DNA from: Vibrio fluminensis
Lineage (GTDB): Bacteria; Pseudomonadota; Gammaproteobacteria; Enterobacterales; Vibrionaceae
Direction: 5' to 3'
NCBI RefSeq assembly: GCF_015278125.1
Contig: NZ_JADILO010000016.1
Location: forward strand, 1 to 64,000
Length of the DNA stretch: 64,000 nt
Shown here: positions 9,618 to 19,329 of the stretch, one piece after another
Layout: every line of letters begins with the position of its first letter
How positions within the stretch are numbered: the first letter of the stretch is position 1
The notes under the pieces: model-generated
What the model was told of the DNA's origin: nothing
The model's database searches: none
The model's input: only the letters and a program-made list of their open reading frames with translations
Translations under genes and position numbers: made by a program

Positions 9618-10133
9618 TTGGCAGAGCAGTTTTCCGCGCTCGATGAGCAATTTATGCGTCGCGCGATGGCGTTGGCAACGCAGGCAGAGCAAGAAGGTGA
9701 GGTGCCAGTTGGTGCGGTGTTGGTGAAAGATGGCCAAGTGATCGCAGAAGGTTGGAATCAATCGATTGGTAGCCATGATGCAACCGCACACGCGGAGGTG
9801 CAGACACTGCGTAAAGCAGGGCAATCGTTAGAGAATTATCGTCTACTTGATACCACTTTGTATGTCACGCTAGAGCCTTGCCCAATGTGTGCAGGAGCAT
9901 TGCTTCACAGCCGAGTTAAACGGATTGTCTTTGGCGCACCGGATTTGAAAGCAGGTGCTGCTGGTACCGTATTGAACTTGTTTGAGCATCAAGCCGCGTA
10001 TCACTATGCCACGGTAGAACGTGGTCTATTGGAAGATGAGTGTCGTGAGCAGTTGCAAGCCTTCTTTAAACGTCGTCGTAAAGAAATTAAGGCGTTGAAG
10101 CAGGAAAAGGGCAGTAAGGACGAAAATAATTAG
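9618..10133 (+). CDS. tadA: tRNA(adenine34) deaminase TadA
   Basis: Deaminates A34 to inosine in tRNA-Arg(ACG). The zinc-dependent deaminase signature is complete: HAE with the catalytic Glu near residue 55, and PCPMCAGALLHSRV near residue 85. I place the start at the TTG at 9618 (LAEQFSALDEQFMRRAM), because homologues begin at this point and GGGAG lies about seven bases upstream. The upstream ATG at 9558 would add a hydrophobic stretch foreign to the family. The ATG at 9654 is the next alternative. Confidence 0.95.
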   Translation: MAEQFSALDEQFMRRAMALATQAEQEGEVPVGAVLVKDGQVIAEGWNQSIGSHDATAHAEVQTLRKAGQSLENYRLLDTTLYVTLEPCPMCAGALLHSRVKRIVFGAPDLKAGAAGTVLNLFEHQAAYHYATVERGLLEDECREQLQAFFKRRRKEIKALKQEKGSKDENN

Positions 10134-10139
10134 TTTTTA

Positions 10140-10169
10140 GTTAGCAAACATAGATCTATGTTTGCTAAC
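10140..10169. repeat. Perfect 30-bp palindrome between convergent genes
   Basis: The arms GTTAGCAAACATAGA and TCTATGTTTGCTAAC meet without a loop, with AGATCT at the centre. It sits seven bases past the tadA stop and 22 bases before the stop of the convergent 44-residue gene. Neither side has a run of T, so it is not a textbook terminator, although a cruciform or hairpin could still slow RNA polymerase. A palindromic protein-binding site is the alternative. Confidence 0.85.
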
Positions 10170-10191
10170 TGATTGCGAAACCACGAATAAA

Positions 10192-10326
10192 TTAGTGGTT
10201 AGACAATTGCACAAATGCACGATGGCGGGCAATCACCTTTTTCTTGTTATTAGCTAGCTTGCGTTTACGGCGGTTAGCGGAAACAGTCTTTTTAAGGCGT
10301 TTTGATTGCATGCTACGTTTTCGCAT
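10192..10326 (-). CDS. Small, very basic 44-residue protein of unknown function
   Basis: The frame reads MRKRSMQSKRLKKTVSANRR, continues KRKLANNKKKVIARHRAFVQ and ends LSNH. Of 44 residues 17 are Lys or Arg and none is Asp or Glu. The start has a perfect GGAGGT Shine-Dalgarno seven bases upstream (10333-10338) and a TATAAT (10341-10346 on the complement) just before it. Such composition suggests binding to RNA, DNA or the ribosome, but it matches no small ribosomal protein I can name. Strong initiation signals and the clean gap between tadA and mltF argue for a real gene. Confidence 0.75.
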   Translation of the reverse strand: MRKRSMQSKRLKKTVSANRRKRKLANNKKKVIARHRAFVQLSNH

Positions 10327-10665
10327 AAAACAACCTCCAAATTATACGAATTGCATATCGGTTAAAACCGAAAATTCTCACCCAACAGCGATGAGAATTA
10401 GCTTCTTTCCCTCTCTATTTGCCCTGTAAGTGTCGTTATTGCACGCTATTAATCCCGTTATTTGCTAGGACTTGCGCACAACTGACCGAACTGGTTTTAC
10501 AAACAGTTTGGGTACATTTCATTGGATTTGAATATCAGTGGTTGAATACGGATTAGGTATATCACCTCTGAAAGGGCAGTGAGTATGTATGGTTTGCGGG
10601 GAGAAATTCAAGGGAAATCTCTACAAATCGAGACTTCCCTTGATTTAGGATATGAAACCAAGATT
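10327..10665. other. Intergenic region upstream of the basic micro-gene and downstream of mltF
   Basis: About 340 bases. Near the micro-gene it holds GGTTTTAACC (10361-10370), a small palindrome. Near mltF it holds a 12-bp stem with one mismatch (AAGGGAAATCTC at 10610-10621 with GAGACTTCCCTT at 10630-10641) that could end mltF transcription but lacks a good T run. The rest shows no gene. Confidence 0.5.
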
Positions 10666-12261
10666 TTAGTTGGTTTTATCGATTGCGCTTACCGGTTTTG
10701 CTGGGGCAGCTGCCGATGTAGCTTCTGCCGCAGAGACTGCCGCTGATGTCGCACTTGAAACTGCGCCAGAGAGAGTGCTTTCGGCCGCAGATAGTAACGC
10801 AGGATCGATTTCAATCACGGTTAAGTCATTAATATCTACGTCACCTTCATCAGGTGTTTGCTGCTCGATATGACCAATAATGCTCTGGTAGTAGCGACGG
10901 ATGTTCTCAACGTAATTCAACGCTTCGTCACCACGAGCATAGCCATAACGAGTTTGGCGATGGTATTTCGCCTGACGCAGCAGTGGTAAACGCTCTTTTA
11001 CATCTGACCATTGATCTGGGTTGCCACCTTGTTTCTTGGTTAAGCGACGCGCATCCATGACGTGACCATAACCGACGTTGTAAGAGGCAAGGGCAAACCA
11101 AATCTTCTCATGCTGGTCAATTGAATCCGGAATGCGGTTAACCATGCGGCGCAAGTACTCTACGCCACCTTTAACTGATTGTTCCGGATCTAGGCGGTTG
11201 GTTACGCCAACGCTTTTCGCTGTAGGCAGCGTGAGCATCATCATGCCACGAACCCCAGTTGGTGAGCGGGCAATGGGGTTCCAGTGTGATTCTTGGTACG
11301 CTAAAGCGGCAATTAGGCGCCAGTCGAACTCTTCTGAATACTCTTTAAATAGCGGAGCCCATTTTGGTAGCTTGTTATCCAGAGCGCGAATAAAGGCGCG
11401 TGTATCTACGTAGTCAAAGCTACCGATATGGCCGATGTATTTCTCTTCGAGCTGAGCGAGGTGATCCGATTGTTTTAGGTTACCGAAAAATTCAATTACC
11501 ATCGCGTATAGGCTTTCATCATCAGAGCGGCGCAGGAACCAAGATGTTGGTTGGTCTTCAGTTAGCTCAAATGCAGTCGCCACATCAGGATAGATGCGTT
11601 GAGATAGTGAAACTTCAACCGAGTCTGCGACGGTGAATAGGATTTTGCCTTGCGAAACTTGTTTAAGTAGGTCGCTTACGTCAGCTGACTGGTCAATCTT
11701 AAACTGAAACTCAGGATGATCGCTTTTGATCTTAGTGAGCGTTTGATTGAAGTGGGAGTCCCCTACGATGGTGACTACTGGCTCGCCATTATTCTTTTCA
11801 ATCAGCTCAGCTTGTTTTTTCAGTAATTGATCAAGGTTACGTGGACGCCAGTGTCCTTTCTTGTAGATGAGTTGTTGGCTGACGTAATAATAAGCTGGCG
11901 CTGGTCGAAAGCGTTTGATGCGTTCAGGGGATTGGGTCAAACCAGCGGCGATAATATCAATCTCACCATTTTCCAAGGCAGGATAAAGGTTAGAGATTTG
12001 ATAAGCCGGTTTCATTTCAAGGCGTACGCCCAGCTCTTCGGCGAACTGACGCGCTATTTCATAATCCAAACCCGCCGGACCATCGGGACCGATGTAATAT
12101 GAAAGTTGGTTGTTTAATGTGCCGACACGCAATACGCCGCGCTCACGAATCTGATCTAAATCGCTTTTAGGGGCAGACTCGATCTGACAACCCGCCAGCA
12201 TGATTGCGCTGAGGGTAAGCAGGATGTATGTGCGTGCTTTTAATAGAAATTGGCTACTCAT
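10666..12261 (-). CDS. mltF: Membrane-bound lytic murein transglycosylase F
   Basis: Outer membrane lipoprotein that cleaves peptidoglycan. The 531 residues begin with a lipoprotein signal peptide (lipobox LAGC, Cys25). An SBP_bac_3-like regulatory domain follows (RGVLRVGTLNNQLSYYIG; GLDYEIARQFAEELG), then a C-terminal SLT domain with the catalytic Glu in ALAYQESHWNP near residue 317 and the motifs GVRGMMMLT and ASYNVGYGHV. The last 50 residues are an Ala/Ser-rich low-complexity tail (SAAVSAAEATSAAAPAK) beyond the usual domain end. It is a single gene, divergent from purL. Confidence 0.97.
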   Translation of the reverse strand: MSSQFLLKARTYILLTLSAIMLAGCQIESAPKSDLDQIRERGVLRVGTLNNQLSYYIGPDGPAGLDYEIARQFAEELGVRLEMKPAYQISNLYPALENGEIDIIAAGLTQSPERIKRFRPAPAYYYVSQQLIYKKGHWRPRNLDQLLKKQAELIEKNNGEPVVTIVGDSHFNQTLTKIKSDHPEFQFKIDQSADVSDLLKQVSQGKILFTVADSVEVSLSQRIYPDVATAFELTEDQPTSWFLRRSDDESLYAMVIEFFGNLKQSDHLAQLEEKYIGHIGSFDYVDTRAFIRALDNKLPKWAPLFKEYSEEFDWRLIAALAYQESHWNPIARSPTGVRGMMMLTLPTAKSVGVTNRLDPEQSVKGGVEYLRRMVNRIPDSIDQHEKIWFALASYNVGYGHVMDARRLTKKQGGNPDQWSDVKERLPLLRQAKYHRQTRYGYARGDEALNYVENIRRYYQSIIGHIEQQTPDEGDVDINDLTVIEIDPALLSAAESTLSGAVSSATSAAVSAAEATSAAAPAKPVSAIDKTN

Positions 12262-12489
12262 TCATAATGTCTCGTACTTCATGTACCGCATTTATATCAG
12301 AGTAGGCGGGCGAGGCAAAGTAAAGCTGAAGTGTTCGCGAGGACGGCTCAATTTTTCTGTTCGATGAGAAAAAATTTCACGTGATGTTTTTTGTCCTTCC
12401 AAAGTGCCTCAGACAAGGCTGTATCTGGCGTCATGAGCCGCACTTGAATTTTCAGCAGTGGGTTGTAATTCAAATTTGACAAAAAAATA

Positions 12490-12505
12490 AAGCAAACGTT
12501 TGCTT
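12490..12505 (+). promoter_or_regulatory. PurR operator upstream of purL
   Basis: AAGCAAACGTTTGCTT is a perfect 16-bp palindrome and a near-perfect match to the PurR consensus ACGCAAACGTTTGCGT. It ends seven bases before the -35 box of the purL promoter, a fitting place for repression by PurR with hypoxanthine or guanine. Confidence 0.9.
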
Positions 12506-12511
12506 TTGATG

Positions 12512-12540
12512 TTACATCACAAAAATAAATCCTTTATAAT
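12512..12540 (+). promoter_or_regulatory. Sigma-70 promoter of purL
   Basis: TTACAT (12512-12517) and TATAAT (12535-12540) are separated by 17 bases, directly downstream of the PurR box. The leader to the ATG would be about 100 bases. Confidence 0.8.
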
Positions 12541-12647
12541 GCGCCCGCAACCCGAGGTGAAATTGGTATGGGTTATCAGTGTTTTGAGTCTAACTAGCTG
12601 AATTTATTCCAATATCACCTTAATCAATTGCAGAGAGACCTAAGCAC

Positions 12648-15600
12648 ATGAGAATTTTGCGTGGCTCCCCAGCTCTTTCCGAGTTTCGTGTTAACAAACT
12701 ACTAGAACTTTGCCGTGAACAGCAGTTGCCTGTGAACGATATTTACGCAGAGTTTATGCACTTTGCTAGTTTAAGCGCTGATTTAGATGCGTCTGAATTA
12801 GACAAGCTTGAGAAGCTTCTTACCTATGGACCAACCATCGAAGAGCACGAGCCGCAAGGTCTGCTACTGTTGGTGACACCACGCCCAGGCACTATCTCGC
12901 CTTGGTCTTCAAAATCGACGGATATCGCGCGTAACTGTGGCCTAGACAAAGTAAAACGTCTTGAGCGCGGTACGGCTTACTATATCGAATCGTCAGTTGC
13001 GCTTTCGGCGCAGCAAATCGACGCTGTGAAAGCACTTATTCATGATCGCATGATGGAAACGGTGTTCACTGAATTTGAAGCGGCGGATGCGCTGTTTAAG
13101 GTTTCTGAGCCAGCGCCTGTAGCGCATGTTGATATCTTAGCCGGTGGTCGTCTTGCGCTTGAAGAAGCAAACGTTTCCCTAGGTCTTGCTCTGGCAGAAG
13201 ATGAGATTGATTACTTGGTGGAGAACTTCACTAAGCTTGGTCGTAACCCAAATGATATCGAGCTGATGATGTTTGCTCAGGCGAATTCAGAGCACTGCCG
13301 TCATAAAATCTTTAATGCCGATTGGACTATCGATGGCGTCGAGCAAGAGAAGTCGCTATTTAAGATGATCAAGAACACGTTCGAGACGACGCCAGATCAC
13401 GTGTTATCTGCCTACAAAGATAATGCAGCGGTTATGGTGGGTTCTAAAGTTGGTCGCTTCTTCCCTGATCCGCAAACGCGTCAGTACAACTACCATCACG
13501 AAGATGCGCATATCTTGATGAAGGTAGAAACGCATAACCACCCAACGGCGATTTCGCCATGGCCAGGCGCTTCAACCGGCTCTGGTGGTGAAATCCGCGA
13601 TGAGGGCGCAACAGGTATTGGCGGTAAGCCAAAAGCGGGTCTGGTTGGCTTCACTACATCAAACCTACGTATCCCTGGTTTTGAACAGCCATGGGAGACG
13701 GATTTTGGTAAGCCGGGACGTATCGTCAACGCACTTGATATTATGCTAGAAGGCCCACTTGGTGGCGCGGCATTTAACAACGAATTTGGTCGTCCAAACC
13801 TACTCGGTTACTTCCGTACTTACGAAGAAAAAGTGACTTCGCATGCCGGTGAGGAAGTGCGTGGTTACCATAAGCCAATCATGATTGCTGGTGGTCTAGG
13901 TAATATCCGTGACCAACACGTGCAGAAGAAAGAGATCCCAGTGGGCGCGAAACTTATCGTGCTAGGTGGTCCAGCGATGAACATCGGTCTGGGTGGCGGC
14001 GCAGCATCTTCGATGGCATCGGGTCAATCGGCTGAAGATCTCGACTTTGCATCGGTACAGCGTGAAAACCCAGAGATGGAACGTCGTTGTCAGGAAGTGA
14101 TTGACCGTTGTTGGCAGCTTGGTGAGCAAAACCCAATTGCCTTTATCCACGATGTGGGTGCCGGCGGTATTTCAAACGCATTGCCAGAGCTTGTTGACGA
14201 TGGTGAGCGTGGCGGTAAATTCCAGTTGCGTGATGTACCAAACGATGAACCGGGCATGAGCCCACTTGAGATTTGGTGTAACGAATCACAAGAGCGTTAC
14301 GTAATGGCGGTTGCGCCAGAACATATGGCAGTATTTGAGGCGATTTGTCAGCGTGAGCGTGCACCTTACGCGGTAGTGGGTGAAGCGACGGAAGAGCGTC
14401 ACCTAACATTAGAAGATTCGCACTTCGACAATACGCCAATTGATATGCCAATGGACATTCTGCTTGGTAAGCCGCCGAAGATGCATCGCGATGCGACGAC
14501 GCTAAAAGTCGATAGCCCAGCGATCATCCGTGACGGTATTGAGATCAACGATGCAGTTGAGCGCGTGCTGCGTTTGCCAACAGTTGCTGAAAAAACTTTC
14601 CTAATTACCATTGGTGACCGTTCTGTCACGGGATTGGTGGCTCGCGATCAAATGGTTGGTCCATGGCAAGTGCCGGTTGCAAACTGCGCAGTAACGGCTG
14701 CAAGCTATGATTCTTACCATGGCGAAGCTATGTCGATGGGTGAACGTACCCCAGTGGCGCTGCTTGATTTTGGCGCTTCTGCTCGACTTGCGGTTGGAGA
14801 GTCATTAACCAACATTGCTGCTACCGATATTGGCGATATCAAACACATTAAACTGTCGGCTAACTGGATGTCTCCTGCGGGTCACCCTGGTGAAGATGCA
14901 GGTCTTTACGAAGCGGTAAAAGCCGTGGGTGAAGAGCTTTGTCCTGCATTAGGTCTTACTATTCCAGTGGGCAAAGACTCAATGTCGATGAAGACTAAAT
15001 GGGAAGAGAACGGTGAAAACAAAGAAGTTACTTCACCTCTATCTCTTGTCATCACAGCATTCGGTCGAGTAGAAGATGTACGTAAAACTGTGACTCCTCA
15101 GCTTCGCATCGACAAAGGTAATAGCTCACTTGTTCTTGTCGACCTAGGTAATGGTAAAAACCGCCTGGGTGCGACGGCTCTCGCACAGGTTTACAAGCAA
15201 TTGGGTGATAAACCTGCTGATGTTGATAGCGCAGAGCAGCTAAAAGGCTTCTTTGATGCGATGCAAAGCCTAGTGCGTGATGACAAGCTGGTGGCTTACC
15301 ACGATAAGGGCGATGGCGGTCTGTTTGTTACTCTAGCTGAAATGGCGTTTGCGGGTCACTGTGGCGTGAAAGTAGATATCGCAGCGCTGGGTGAAGATAC
15401 ACTGGCGGCACTATTTAACGAAGAGCTTGGTGCGGTTGTTCAGGTTAAGAATGACGATCTAGATGCGGTACTTTCAACTCTGGCAGCGAATGGTCTTGAA
15501 GCGTGTTCACACGTAATTGGTCAGGTGGAAGCGTCAGATTCGATTACCATTAATTCTGGTGATACTGTGTTGGTTGAGCGTTCACGTACCGACCTTCGCA

Positions 15601-16541
15601 CTATTTGGGCTGAGACAACACATAAGATGCAAGCGCTACGCGATAACCCTGCTTGTGCTGACCAAGAATTTGCGGCGAAGAAAGATAATTCAGACCCAGG
15701 TTTGAATGTGTCACTGAGCTTTGACGTGAATGAAGATATTGCTGCGCCTTACATTGCTAAAGGTAGTAAGCCAAGAATGGCAATCTTGCGTGAGCAAGGC
15801 GTTAACTCACATGTAGAAATGGCCGCTGCGTTTGATCGCGCGGGGTTTGAAGCCACTGACGTACATATGAGCGACATTCTTAGCGGACAAGCGGTATTAG
15901 ATGAATACAACGGCTTAGTGGCTTGTGGCGGCTTCTCGTACGGTGACGTATTGGGTGCCGGTGAAGGTTGGGCGAAGTCTATTTTGTTCAACGCACAAGC
16001 ACGCGAGCAGTTTGAAAGCTTCTTTAACCGTCAAGATACTTTTTCGCTAGGTATTTGTAATGGTTGTCAGATGCTGTCTAACTTAAAAGAGTTGATTCCG
16101 GGTGCTGAACTATGGCCTCGCTTTGTTCGCAACGAATCAGAGCGTTTCGAAGCGCGCTTTAGCTTGGTGGAAGTTCAGAAGTCGGACTCGGTATTCTTTG
16201 ATGGTATGGCTGGCTCTCGTATGCCAATTGCGGTATCACATGGCGAAGGTCGTGTGGAAGTGCGTGATACGCAGCATCTTGCGGCGCTTGAAGCTTCAGG
16301 AACGGTTGCGGTGCGTTACGTGGATAACTTTGGTAATCCAACTCAGCAATACCCGAATAACCCGAATGGCTCACCAAACGCTATCACGGGTCTAACTACT
16401 CAAGATGGCCGAGTGACTATCATGATGCCGCATCCAGAGCGTGTATTCCGTACGGTGGCAAACTCATGGCATCCAGAGAACTGGGGTGAGAATGGTGCTT
16501 GGATGCGCATGTTCCAAAATGCACGTAAGAACCTAGGTTAA
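12648..16541 (+). CDS. purL: Phosphoribosylformylglycinamidine synthase
   Basis: Fourth step of de novo purine synthesis: FGAR, ATP and glutamine give FGAM. The 1297 residues are the large single-chain form of gammaproteobacteria: N-terminal FGAR-AT domain, two AIRS-type ATP-binding halves ([23 protein letters not shown] metal and nucleotide motifs near residue 295; [15 protein letters not shown] near 500) and a C-terminal class I glutaminase with nucleophile Cys in GICNGCQML and the PHPERVFR end of the triad. It is transcribed alone from the PurR-controlled promoter. Confidence 0.99.
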   Translation: MRILRGSPALSEFRVNKLLELCREQQLPVNDIYAEFMHFASLSADLDASELDKLEKLLTYGPTIEEHEPQGLLLLVTPRPGTISPWSSKSTDIARNCGLDKVKRLERGTAYYIESSVALSAQQIDAVKALIHDRMMETVFTEFEAADALFKVSEPAPVAHVDILAGGRLALEEANVSLGLALAEDEIDYLVENFTKLGRNPNDIELMMFAQANSEHCRHKIFNADWTIDGVEQEKSLFKMIKNTFETTPDHVLSAYKDNAAVMVGSKVGRFFPDPQTRQYNYHHEDAHILMKVETHNHPTAISPWPGASTGSGGEIRDEGATGIGGKPKAGLVGFTTSNLRIPGFEQPWETDFGKPGRIVNALDIMLEGPLGGAAFNNEFGRPNLLGYFRTYEEKVTSHAGEEVRGYHKPIMIAGGLGNIRDQHVQKKEIPVGAKLIVLGGPAMNIGLGGGAASSMASGQSAEDLDFASVQRENPEMERRCQEVIDRCWQLGEQNPIAFIHDVGAGGISNALPELVDDGERGGKFQLRDVPNDEPGMSPLEIWCNESQERYVMAVAPEHMAVFEAICQRERAPYAVVGEATEERHLTLEDSHFDNTPIDMPMDILLGKPPKMHRDATTLKVDSPAIIRDGIEINDAVERVLRLPTVAEKTFLITIGDRSVTGLVARDQMVGPWQVPVANCAVTAASYDSYHGEAMSMGERTPVALLDFGASARLAVGESLTNIAATDIGDIKHIKLSANWMSPAGHPGEDAGLYEAVKAVGEELCPALGLTIPVGKDSMSMKTKWEENGENKEVTSPLSLVITAFGRVEDVRKTVTPQLRIDKGNSSLVLVDLGNGKNRLGATALAQVYKQLGDKPADVDSAEQLKGFFDAMQSLVRDDKLVAYHDKGDGGLFVTLAEMAFAGHCGVKVDIAALGEDTLAALFNEELGAVVQVKNDDLDAVLSTLAANGLEACSHVIGQVEASDSITINSGDTVLVERSRTDLRTIWAETTHKMQALRDNPACADQEFAAKKDNSDPGLNVSLSFDVNEDIAAPYIAKGSKPRMAILREQGVNSHVEMAAAFDRAGFEATDVHMSDILSGQAVLDEYNGLVACGGFSYGDVLGAGEGWAKSILFNAQAREQFESFFNRQDTFSLGICNGCQMLSNLKELIPGAELWPRFVRNESERFEARFSLVEVQKSDSVFFDGMAGSRMPIAVSHGEGRVEVRDTQHLAALEASGTVAVRYVDNFGNPTQQYPNNPNGSPNAITGLTTQDGRVTIMMPHPERVFRTVANSWHPENWGENGAWMRMFQNARKNLG

Positions 16542-16583
16542 GTTTGAGATGGGTTAACTATTCGTAGTAACCGCTAGCAAATG

Positions 16584-16619
16584 AGCCGCCAACGCAATCG
16601 CAATGGCGGCTTTTCTTTT
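16584..16619 (+). terminator. Terminator after purL
   Basis: Stem AGCCGCCA (16584-16591) and TGGCGGCT (16604-16611) followed by TTTTCTTTTC. Confidence 0.85.
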
Positions 16620-16788
16620 CGATTCCGGTCGTAGCGTCGCGACTAATATGAAGAAAAATGGCGCATGGCTAGATTGAGAGCGCGGTTTGTGCTCTAATAC
16701 GCCGCCCCAAAGGAGGGGAATGATCGACTTAGCTGAGCGGGAATGCAGCAGGCGAAGTCATTGTTAATAATTCATTAGAGCAAAGACT

Positions 16789-17124
16789 ATGACCACAAGT
16801 AAAAAGTTTGCAATTCGCGTATCAGAAAAGCGTAACGGTTGGTGTGCAGAGATCACTCGCCAAGTAACTTCTCGTAAGCAAGTAGTATCAAAGCGTGAAC
16901 AAGGTTTTGAAACTGAAGCACTAGCACAAGAGTGGGCTGAAAAAGAGCTAGCACAATTCGTTGAGAACCAAGTTAAACGCAACGAGCGTAAAGCGGATCA
17001 ACGTGCAGAACGCAATGAGCGTCAAGAGCGCGAAGCGGCGGAGCGTAAAGCAGCAGCAATGCGTCGCCGTAGCGAAGCAGCACTTGCAGCAGAAGCTGAC
17101 GAAGAAGATGAAGACGATTTTTAA
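16789..17124 (+). CDS. Small charged protein, DUF3622-like
   Basis: 111 residues. Residues 1-55 form a small domain (KKFAIRVSEKRNGWCAEITR; FETEALAQEWAEKELAQF) that I associate with DUF3622, a family common in Vibrio. From about residue 60 a continuous basic helix (KRNERKADQRAERNERQERE) is followed by an acidic end EADEEDEDDF. The highly charged, probably coiled tail would suit nucleic acid or ribosome contact, but no function is known to me. A single gene with its own terminator. Confidence 0.8.
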   Translation: MTTSKKFAIRVSEKRNGWCAEITRQVTSRKQVVSKREQGFETEALAQEWAEKELAQFVENQVKRNERKADQRAERNERQEREAAERKAAAMRRRSEAALAAEADEEDEDDF

Positions 17125-17147
17125 TCGCTGCGAATAATCTGAATCTA

Positions 17148-17178
17148 AAAAAACCGCCTATCGGCGGTTTTTTGTTTT
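17148..17178. terminator. Bidirectional terminator between convergent genes
   Basis: Stem AAACCGCC (17151-17158) and GGCGGTTT (17163-17170) with runs of T on both strands. It serves the DUF3622-like gene on the plus strand and the yaeP-DUF4250 pair on the minus strand. Confidence 0.9.
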
Positions 17179-17202
17179 TGTTCAGTAAAACTTTGAACGA
17201 GC

Positions 17203-17394
17203 TTAACGGAACTGGCCCGCGTCAGGTAGAAACTCAAAGCCCGCCGTGGCGAGTTTTGTTTCTAGCGCCTGACGATCGATATCAAAAAACTTCACAAGTT
17301 CTTCAAGATCGCCTGCGAAGTCATCACGCAGTTTCAAGTTGACGATGCTCATAAGCATGATGGGATCCATGCTCTCAAATTTGGTGAGATCCAT
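17203..17394 (-). CDS. DUF4250 family small protein
   Basis: 63 residues beginning MDLTKFESMDPIMLMSIVNLKLRD, the hallmark of DUF4250. A helical segment DDFAGDLEELVKFFDIDRQA resembles a short helix-turn-helix, followed by LETKLATAGFEF. The function is unknown. It starts two bases after the yaeP stop, so the two are probably co-translated. Confidence 0.85.
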   Translation of the reverse strand: MDLTKFESMDPIMLMSIVNLKLRDDFAGDLEELVKFFDIDRQALETKLATAGFEFLPDAGQFR

Positions 17395-17396
17395 AC

Positions 17397-17600
17397 TTAG
17401 TCCTCAAAGTCAGAGATAAGCAGGTTAGCCGCCGCGAAAGCCGCTTTTTCACGAACTTGCATATCTAGATTAGTATCTGCGGCAATTTCGTTTAGCGTGC
17501 GCACGGCACAGGTAATTGCCTGAGGAATATAGCCTTGGTCACCACTACCAATTTGTGCGTAAAGTTCGCGTACCAAATCACAACAATCGTAAACTTTCAT
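17397..17600 (-). CDS. yaeP: YaeP family protein
   Basis: 67 residues from the ATG at 17600 ([20 protein letters not shown]), with the family pattern [20 protein letters not shown] and the conserved [18 protein letters not shown] end. The start is chosen by homology to the enterobacterial protein and by GGAAG upstream; the frame extends further to 17663. The function is unknown. In enterobacteria yaeP precedes rof, whereas here a DUF4250 gene follows. Confidence 0.9.
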   Translation of the reverse strand: MKVYDCCDLVRELYAQIGSGDQGYIPQAITCAVRTLNEIAADTNLDMQVREKAAFAAANLLISDFED

Positions 17601-17786
17601 CGTATTACTTCCACTATAAATGAGAACTTCTCTCACTATACTGTTTCTATTAGTTAAGTTCAAAGCCTGATAAACGCTTGAGATTGCGCTAACTCAAAGC
17701 GGCTTTAGGTTTGCTGATATATTACCCAGTTTTGTTATTCAGCCTTACTTGTTGGGTCTTATTTATTCAGCTGGAGTGATTCAGTT

Positions 17787-18440
17787 CTAGCTATTCAGTT
17801 GCAGTTCTAATTGCTGAGTGACTTCTGGCGCAAGGTTAAGTTGTTTGGCTAACTCTTGCAGATAGGCTCTTTCCATAAAGTTCTGTTCATCAACCACGAT
17901 CAGTGATGCAAGATACACTTCTGATGCTTGTTGCGGAGTTCGAGCCAGTTGAGCGATCTGAGTTGGGTCGAGTGGTTTGTTGAGCTCTGCATGGATCAGA
18001 GCTTGCAATTGCGGATCAGCACCGGCTTGTTCCATTGCTGATTCAATATGTGCCATTTCAGCTTGGTCAACATGCCCATCGGCTTTGGCTGCGGCAATCA
18101 TCGCTTTCAGAATGAGTTGCTCATGGACGGTGTCATTGGCATCAAAGGCTTCTGGTGCTGCTTGCGGATTGGATTGTTTGCCCTGCCAATCGTTATATAC
18201 CTTGTAAGCCAGCGCGCCTAGAGCGGCTGCACCACCGACTTTAAGTGCATTTTTTCCCACTTTTTTACCGATCTTTTTACTCTTTTTTGAACCCATAAGT
18301 AGGTTGACCAGTCCGCCGCCAACCGCCCCAGCACCAAGAGATTTTAGAGCATTTGATGTTGATGCACTTTTGAGTTGTTGTTGACCTTGGCGAACCACAT
18401 CGGAATTAAGTGCCTGATTAAGCAATGATTTGATATCCAT
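17787..18440 (-). CDS. YebE-like DUF533 membrane protein
   Basis: 217 residues. The N-terminal part has a Gly/Ala-rich hydrophobic stretch (LGAGAVGGGLVNLLMG), a Lys-rich patch (KKSKKIGKKVGK) and a second hydrophobic segment (GGAAALGALAYKVYNDWQG). The C-terminal half is a helical TerB-like domain (LKAMIAAAKADGHVDQAEM) that may bind metal through acidic residues. It fits the DUF533/YebE family, whose function is unsettled. It stands alone, upstream in the same direction as purMN but separated from it. Confidence 0.85.
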   Translation of the reverse strand: MDIKSLLNQALNSDVVRQGQQQLKSASTSNALKSLGAGAVGGGLVNLLMGSKKSKKIGKKVGKNALKVGGAAALGALAYKVYNDWQGKQSNPQAAPEAFDANDTVHEQLILKAMIAAAKADGHVDQAEMAHIESAMEQAGADPQLQALIHAELNKPLDPTQIAQLARTPQQASEVYLASLIVVDEQNFMERAYLQELAKQLNLAPEVTQQLELQLNS

Positions 18441-18687
18441 AAGTACCTCAAGTTATTGGCTGTGAAGGGAGAGTCACTGAAACCAGATTAACTGAAGGAA
18501 AATGAACGGGGGATTAATGAAATGGAATCGAGAATACGGATGCGGGGTAAATAAATTAGCGGAAGAAAACGAGAGTCGAGATAAACTCAGACTCTCGTCC
18601 AATATAGTCGTGATCGTTAAGCGACATTCTCACAGCGCCTTCATTCCGTAGCGCAGCGTTCCGTCATCCGTGAGCTTGCGTTTTGTT
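18441..18687. other. DUF533-purN spacer with repeat fragments
   Basis: Holds a minus-strand terminator (separate entry). It also holds relics of the dispersed repeats. At 18532-18547 GAATACGGATGCGGGG reads, on the complement, as one GCATCC and one GTATTC heptamer. At 18634-18668 ATTCCGTAGCGCAGCG and TTCCGTCATCCGTGAGC resemble the repeats near 42900 and 44600. Confidence 0.6.
18563..18598 (-). terminator. Terminator downstream of purN
   Basis: Stem ACGAGAGTC (18569-18577) and GACTCTCGT (18590-18598); on the minus strand it is followed by TTTTCTTCC. It lies 90 bases past the purN stop. Confidence 0.8.
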
Positions 18688-19326
18688 TTATTCTGTTGCG
18701 TAGCCGTGCATACCGAGTTGTTCGCCGTCTAAAAAGGCTTTACCTTCACGCATTTCTAGGCGATCGTCCACGAACCACTTAGCGACCATAGGGTAGATGC
18801 GATGCTCTTGATTTTGTACGCGTTCAGTGAGTGTTTCGACGGTATCTTCGTCGAAAATTGGCACTTTTGCTTGTAAAATGACGGGACCGCCATCCAGTTG
18901 CTCTGTAACAAAATGGACACTCGTGCCGTGCTCTTCATCCCCTGCGTGGATCGCGCGCTGGTAAGTATTAAGACCCGGGTACTTAGGCAGTAGAGAAGGG
19001 TGGATATTGATCATGCGGCCTAAATAGTGGCGAACAAATTCACCACTTAGGATACGCATATAGCCAGCAAGGATGATTAAATCAGGTTTAAATTCATCCA
19101 TTTGACGCATGAGTTCATGATCAAATGCGTCACGAGTATCGAATGCTTTAGGATCAAGAAATACCCCAGCAGCTCCTGCGATTTTTGCACGTTCTAGTGC
19201 GTAGGCTTCCACTTTATTAGAGAAAACCGCGGTCACTTTACCATTAGTAATTGTGCTTTCGCAGGCGTCGATGATCGCTTGCAGGTTGGTGCCATTTCCT
19301 GAAACTAAAACAACAATACTCTTCAT
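18688..19326 (-). CDS. purN: Phosphoribosylglycinamide formyltransferase
   Basis: Third step of purine synthesis: transfers formyl from 10-formyl-THF to GAR. The 212 residues show the phosphate loop VLVSGNGTNLQAIIDA, the catalytic Asn/His/Asp set in INIHPSLLPKYPGLNTYQRA and the later GTSVHFVTEQLDGGPVILQ. It follows purM after three bases on the same strand, the usual purMN operon, and should share the PurR control upstream of purM. Confidence 0.99.
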   Translation of the reverse strand: MKSIVVLVSGNGTNLQAIIDACESTITNGKVTAVFSNKVEAYALERAKIAGAAGVFLDPKAFDTRDAFDHELMRQMDEFKPDLIILAGYMRILSGEFVRHYLGRMINIHPSLLPKYPGLNTYQRAIHAGDEEHGTSVHFVTEQLDGGPVILQAKVPIFDEDTVETLTERVQNQEHRIYPMVAKWFVDDRLEMREGKAFLDGEQLGMHGYATE

Positions 19327-19329
19327 AAC

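Larger units (their letters stand above)
12262..12647 (+). other. mltF-purL divergent regulatory region
   Basis: 386 bases without a gene. It holds the purL promoter and PurR box, listed separately. In the leader of about 100 bases, AGGTGAAATTGG (12555-12566) can pair with CCAATATCACCT (12609-12620), giving a long stem with a 42-base loop upstream of the ribosome site. The mltF-proximal half shows nothing recognisable. Confidence 0.6.
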
